DNA of 64,000 nt from Curvibacter microcysteis (GTDB taxonomy: Bacteria > Pseudomonadota > Gammaproteobacteria > Burkholderiales > Burkholderiaceae_C): NCBI RefSeq assembly GCF_028649435.1, contig NZ_JAQSIN010000002.1, one strand, 5' to 3'. Under the pieces are notes generated by a model. The model searched no databases. It had not been told where the DNA came from and saw only the letters and a program-made list of their open reading frames with translations. Within the stretch, counting starts at the first letter, position 1; every line of letters starts with the position of its first letter. Made by a program: the position numbers and the translations under genes. Of this stretch, positions 62,008-64,000 are shown in pieces.

Positions 62008-62883
62008 TCAGGCCATCGGACGGCGGCCGGAACAGACCGGAAAACCGGCACAACCCCAGTAGGCTTCGCCACTGCGCGGCCCCTGCAGCTCATGGCGACG
62101 CAGCATGGGACGGCTGCATTGCGGGCAGGTGGGGCGCGGTGGCAGGCTCAGCCGGCGCACCCCAGGCAGGTTCTGGGTGGGCGGCAAACGCCTGATGTCC
62201 TGGCTGGGCGGCGGCACGTTCCGTGGGGGCCCCAGGCGTTCGGCCTCGTAGTCCCGCAGCAGCTGCTGCAAGGCAGCGCCGTCGAGCAAGGTGATGGCGC
62301 GGCTGCTGGCATAGGCCTTGGCGGCCGGGGTGAAGGCGCCAGTGGTGAAGGCCAGCCCCCCTTCGGCCCCGATGCCATCCATGAGGAATTGAAGCTCACG
62401 CAAGACCTCCACACCGACCTTCAAGGACCGCCATTGCTGGGCGTGGAAGATGTATTTCTCGCCCTCCGACCACATGACCCATTGGCTGCCCTCGTCCAGC
62501 CCGGAACTGTGCTCGTAGCCTTGCAGCGCATAGAGGCGAATCAACAGCACCTCCACCTCACGAGGGCGCAAGCGCACCAGCGCCTCGGTGTTGGGGTCGC
62601 GCACCAGGGCGGCCAATTGCCGTTGTCGCCGCTGCCGCCCCCAAAAAGACAGTGCGGCCAGCAGCAAGCCCAACAAGGGCAAGGCCTGCATGAACCAAGC
62701 GCCCCAGCCTTCCGCATGACGGGCCAGCCATTCGCTGCCAAGCCAGAGGTTTTCGACCGGAACCCCGGTGGCCAAATGAAGCGCCGCCGCTGACAGCAAG
62801 GTGAACAAGATGCCCACTGGCCAAGGCAGCACTGCAGCGCGATCCGCCCAGCGATGAAACAAAGCCACAGGGGGGCTGAACAT
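62008..62883 (-). CDS. Mrr-like restriction-endonuclease-fold membrane protein with degraded active site
   Basis: 291 residues from ATG 62883. Two N-terminal membrane helices (about 15-40 and 60-90), an Mrr_cat-like domain (about 105-215) and a C-terminal zinc ribbon of topoisomerase type (CPQCSRPMLRR, then GCAGFPVCSG). In active Mrr-type nucleases the core has GDGGID and Q-x-K; here those places read roughly LDEGSQW and HAQQW, so the metal-binding Asp and the Lys seem lost. Probably a non-cleaving DNA-binding derivative. Adjacent to macA, same strand. Confidence 0.78.
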   Translation of the reverse strand: MFSPPVALFHRWADRAAVLPWPVGILFTLLSAAALHLATGVPVENLWLGSEWLARHAEGWGAWFMQALPLLGLLLAALSFWGRQRRQRQLAALVRDPNTEALVRLRPREVEVLLIRLYALQGYEHSSGLDEGSQWVMWSEGEKYIFHAQQWRSLKVGVEVLRELQFLMDGIGAEGGLAFTTGAFTPAAKAYASSRAITLLDGAALQQLLRDYEAERLGPPRNVPPPSQDIRRLPPTQNLPGVRRLSLPPRPTCPQCSRPMLRRHELQGPRSGEAYWGCAGFPVCSGRRPMA

Positions 62884-63167
62884 GGTTTGGAAGAGAGAAG
62901 GTAGGCTGGGGGTTGAATCCGGTGGGTCCACCGGAGACGGGTGTTAATGATACATATGAATACATCGGTATCCATATGCCACTTATCGAACGGAGTTGGC
63001 TTTCTGCCGAACGGCTTATAGGATCGCCAAGGGGTCGCGATTGCAAGGGCCCAAGCCTCACCGCCGTGGCTGGGGCTGAGTCCGACGCCCCTGCAACGCC
63101 TCCAGCCCTGGCATCACCCGCATCGCATCCCCTGCGGTGCCCTGTTTTTAAAAAGAAGAGACCGACC

Positions 63168-63998
63168 ATGCGCCAACCCATCCTTTTTTGTATGAGCATG
63201 CTGCTGCTGAGCAGCGCACAGGCCTTCATGCCCCAAGCCGGGGTTTGGATCGTGACGGCGGAAGAAAACGGCAAACCCGGGCGGGGCATGGGCATCGACG
63301 TGCAAAACGACATCTTTGCCATGCAGGTCTATGCCTACGACGACGATGGACGCCCCTCTTTCTTCACCGCTGTGGGCGCGTTGGCGGACAACCAGGTCAG
63401 CACCGAGATGATGCGCCACGAGGGGGGCCCGTCCTTTGCCAGCGGCCCGCGCCAAGCGGTCACCGTGGGATCGGTGGGGCGTGTGTCACTGCGCTTCACC
63501 GATGCTTTGAGCGGCTTTGTGACCTTCCCGGGCGAGATGGAGAAAGCCATTTCACGCCTGAACTTTGGTTACACAGCGACAGCAGAGAACCTCAAAGGCG
63601 CCTGGGTGCTGACCACCTACACCCCCGAGGGCTGGGTGGCGGAGGTCCCTCTGCTGCAGGTCACCCAATCCTCCGGCACCAACGGCAACGGCCTGGTGGC
63701 CAGTGCCGACGGCCGCTATGGCTGCGAAAACCAAATCTCAGGCGCTTACGCGGGCAGCGTTTTGTGCGTCAAGTTGAACGCTCAAAACGCCTTGGAAAAA
63801 ACCTATGTGTTCAAGAACAGCGTCAACGAAGGGGATGGCAATTGGTGGCCCGCCGGCAGCAACGTGGGCTATTCGCTGTACGTGAGGCGATTGGTAAGCG
63901 CCTCCACCAGCTTCACCGGGCAACTGCGTGGCAAAGTCGACATGGAGAGCATTAGGCATTTACAAGTACAGCTCAACAGCCTGGGTACTTCGCGCTGA
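63168..63998 (+). CDS. Secreted protein, unrecognised
   Basis: 276 residues. Sec signal peptide at about 1-20 (ILFCMSMLLLSSAQA). The mature part begins FMPQAGVWIVTAEENGKPGRGMGIDVQND and is rich in Gly, Val and Tyr with beta-strand-like alternation, as in lipocalin-like or WxxW-type exported beta proteins. Two cysteines (YGCENQ, VLCVKL) may form a disulphide. No family recognised. ATG 63168 has a weak GAAGAG upstream; the open frame extends far upstream but lacks a start site. The stop is two bases before the window end. Confidence 0.72.
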   Translation: MRQPILFCMSMLLLSSAQAFMPQAGVWIVTAEENGKPGRGMGIDVQNDIFAMQVYAYDDDGRPSFFTAVGALADNQVSTEMMRHEGGPSFASGPRQAVTVGSVGRVSLRFTDALSGFVTFPGEMEKAISRLNFGYTATAENLKGAWVLTTYTPEGWVAEVPLLQVTQSSGTNGNGLVASADGRYGCENQISGAYAGSVLCVKLNAQNALEKTYVFKNSVNEGDGNWWPAGSNVGYSLYVRRLVSASTSFTGQLRGKVDMESIRHLQVQLNSLGTSR

Positions 63999-64000
63999 CG

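Noticed and set aside
1..64000. CRISPR arrays, tRNA/rRNA genes, insertion sequences, prophage genes
   Set aside because: Looked for repeat-spacer periodicity, cloverleaf-like segments and transposase/integrase motifs; none was found.

Overview
The window is G+C-rich chromosomal DNA from a betaproteobacterium, most likely Burkholderiales, family Comamonadaceae. The evidence is the divergent ygfZ/mltG pair, a Bug-type (TctC) solute-binding protein, a large fatty-acid beta-oxidation cluster with an embedded Liv-type ABC transporter, the SelO-MsrB-YciB-BolA-PPIase gene string, and two fusions (hotdog-GNAT and TadA-hydrolase). The organism call is inference from gene content and order. No rRNA, tRNA, CRISPR array, intact insertion sequence or integrase was found.

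Layout. 1-6.7 kb: start of mltG, ygfZ, a tight three-gene minus-strand operon (alpha/beta hydrolase, thioesterase-GNAT fusion, Wzy/O-antigen ligase-like protein with TPRs) and an iron-type alcohol dehydrogenase. 6.7-10.4 kb: a small accessory patch with two related AraC regulators flanking a secreted small protein and an orphan Bug solute-binding protein. 10.4-19.2 kb: GGCT-like protein plus MFS transporter, patatin, HDOD protein, Tex, a KefB/KefC-like antiporter and a membrane protein. 19.2-23.5 kb: a visibly AT-richer island. It holds a three-gene, translationally coupled minus-strand unit: a 74-aa Cys-containing peptide and two E1/ThiF-like adenylating enzymes, each with a probable N-terminal peptide-recognition domain. 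This is the best candidate for an undescribed system, a RiPP-like or peptide-adenylation pathway. 23.5-24.8 kb: HipA-family kinase YjjJ/HipH.

24.9-44.4 kb: one long minus-strand lipid/CoA catabolism region with acyl-CoA synthetase, Liv-type ABC importer (K, H, M, G, F), FadB-type bifunctional enzyme, M20 peptidase, thiolase, acyl-CoA dehydrogenase, SDRs, thioesterase, MDR reductase and GST-like protein. A good TetR-type palindrome lies just upstream of the FadB gene. 44.7-49.1 kb: Crp/Fnr regulator, then SelO, MsrB, YciB and BolA in successive 4-nt overlaps, then a parvulin PPIase closed by a clear terminator. 49.2-57 kb: membrane DUF1624-like protein, metallo-beta-lactamase-fold hydrolase, UspA beside an FNR-like regulator, ArfB, flavin reductase, LD-carboxypeptidase and the TadA-hydrolase fusion. 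57-62 kb: MacA-MacB plus outer-membrane factor, a complete tripartite efflux operon. 62-64 kb: an Mrr-like protein with an apparently degraded active site, and an unrecognised secreted protein.

Start codons were chosen from Shine-Dalgarno sequences, gene overlaps and family starts, so several differ from the longest open frame. Family names come from motif recognition by eye, without database searching.
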